A DNA stretch of 64,000 bases from NCBI RefSeq assembly GCF_028621955.1, contig NZ_CP117516.1, positions 1,386,001 through 1,450,000 on the forward strand, in the 5' to 3' direction. The DNA comes from Erythrobacter sp. BLCC-B19 (GTDB taxonomy: Bacteria > Pseudomonadota > Alphaproteobacteria > Sphingomonadales > Sphingomonadaceae). Made by a program: the position numbers and the translations under genes. Shown here in pieces: positions 63,578 to 64,000 of the stretch (positions within the stretch are counted from its first letter, which is position 1; each line of letters starts with the position of its first letter). The notes below the pieces were generated by a model that had not been told where the DNA came from, made no database searches, and worked only from the letters and a program-made list of their open reading frames with translations.

Positions 63578-64000
63578 TAAACCAGCACCGCCCGCATCAG
63601 TCCGCGCAGGGCATTGCCAATGAGGAAGCCGCCCGCCAGGTCGTCCAAAGTCAATTCCCCTTCGCGCGCGCGTCCTTCAGCGATCAGGCTCCCGCGCAGC
63701 ACGCCAGGCAGCAGGCCGAGCGCTGTGGGGGGCGTGATCAGAGCGCTGTCCGGCCCTTCTGCAAACACGCTGGTCCAGCTGCCCTCGGTGACGCGGCCAT
63801 CGGCCCGCACCAGCAGCGCCTCATCCGCGCCAAGGCTGCGCGCGGCGGCCAGCGCATCCTCGTAGAACCCCCGATCGGAGGTCTTGTGCGCCAGCCGCCA
63901 GTCGCTGGGATCGAGCGGGTGCGGAAAGGCAGCGACCTTGACCGGCTCTGAGAGCGGCGCGGGCAAGGGCGCGGTTTCGAGCGCGCTCGCTCCGCTTCGC
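63577..64000 (-). CDS. Class IV aminotransferase/aminodeoxychorismate lyase, C-terminal part (PabC-like), truncated by window
   Basis: About 140 residues of a PLP enzyme. WRLAHKTSDRGFYEDAL holds the PLP Lys and the DRxFY-like segment. EALLVRADGRVTEGSWTSVFA, ALGLLPGVLRGSL and the end GFLIGNALRGLMRAVL match aminodeoxychorismate lyases. The frame is open through the window edge, so the start lies beyond 64000. In alphaproteobacteria this is often the C-terminal half of a PabB-PabC fusion for p-aminobenzoate and folate. Confidence 0.85.
   Translation of the reverse strand, partial: RSGASALETAPLPAPLSEPVKVAAFPHPLDPSDWRLAHKTSDRGFYEDALAAARSLGADEALLVRADGRVTEGSWTSVFAEGPDSALITPPTALGLLPGVLRGSLIAEGRAREGELTLDDLAGGFLIGNALRGLMRAVLV

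Overview
The window is a GC-rich chromosomal stretch, dense in genes, from an alphaproteobacterium. It most probably belongs to the Sphingomonadales, in the Erythrobacter/Porphyrobacter neighbourhood. The evidence is gene content and style: a SUF iron-sulfur operon led by an Rrf2 regulator, the rnd-lptC-lptA and DUF3576-leuS-lptE-holA blocks, polyhydroxyalkanoate (PHA) genes, many GTGA/ATGA start-stop overlaps, and REP-like palindromes of sphingomonad type. I saw no phage, CRISPR array, rRNA, tRNA or classical insertion sequence. The assignment is inferred from reading, not from a database search.

Layout. 0-3.4 kb: a PfkB-type sugar/nucleoside kinase, an EI24/CysZ-like membrane protein, a lipoprotein and an acidic helical protein, then an exact 16-bp parS site at 3356. 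3.5-11.4 kb: one leftward SUF operon (Rrf2 regulator, sufB, two DUF559-type genes, an unknown, sufC, sufD, an unknown, sufS, sufT, a GNAT acetyltransferase, sufA). Almost every junction is a 1- or 4-base overlap. A promoter with a perfect 10-bp dyad lies in front. 11.4-13.4 kb: two AraC-family regulators. 13.7-19.8 kb: pyrD, a gamma-glutamyltransferase, a long-chain acyl-CoA synthetase, a secreted unknown, and a LuxR-HTH/DUF4019 membrane regulator.

19.9-28.9 kb is the most unusual part. A 1374-residue protein carries an N-terminal unknown domain, a complete DyP-type haem peroxidase and a C-terminal P450-like domain. Facing it is a self-contained cAMP-type module: a class III cyclase with an ATPase and repeat region, and a Crp-family regulator with a TGTGC-N6-GCACA operator. 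An unknown gene and an orphan ABC ATPase follow. 29-42 kb: phaB, an outer-membrane-like unknown, DUF3576-leuS-lptE-holA, an exopolysaccharide-initiating sugar transferase, lptA-lptC-rnd, ung, an enoyl-CoA hydratase and an intracellular PHA depolymerase. 42-49.5 kb: an MsbA-like ABC exporter, an M13 metallopeptidase, uppP, a small membrane protein behind a heavily base-paired leader, phenylalanine hydroxylase and PPK2.

49.6-54.2 kb: a leftward acyl-CoA catabolic operon (dehydratase, thiolase, CaiB-type CoA transferase, acyl-CoA dehydrogenase). 54.2-64 kb: two small lipoproteins, a beta-helix protein, a secreted unknown, a GNAT, ribA, xth, an alkaline phosphatase with a PHO-box-like site, a candidate structured RNA with terminator, lolA, rpmG, arfB, an RluA-type pseudouridine synthase and the 3' part of a pabC-like gene cut by the window edge.

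The best candidates for something new are the DyP-P450 fusion with its operator-rich promoter and the neighbouring cyclase/Crp module; the multi-stem element with 16-bp inverted ends at 47254-47346 and the hairpin leader behind it; the candidate small RNA at 61164-61290; and the DUF559 gene framed by inverted REPs inside the suf operon.
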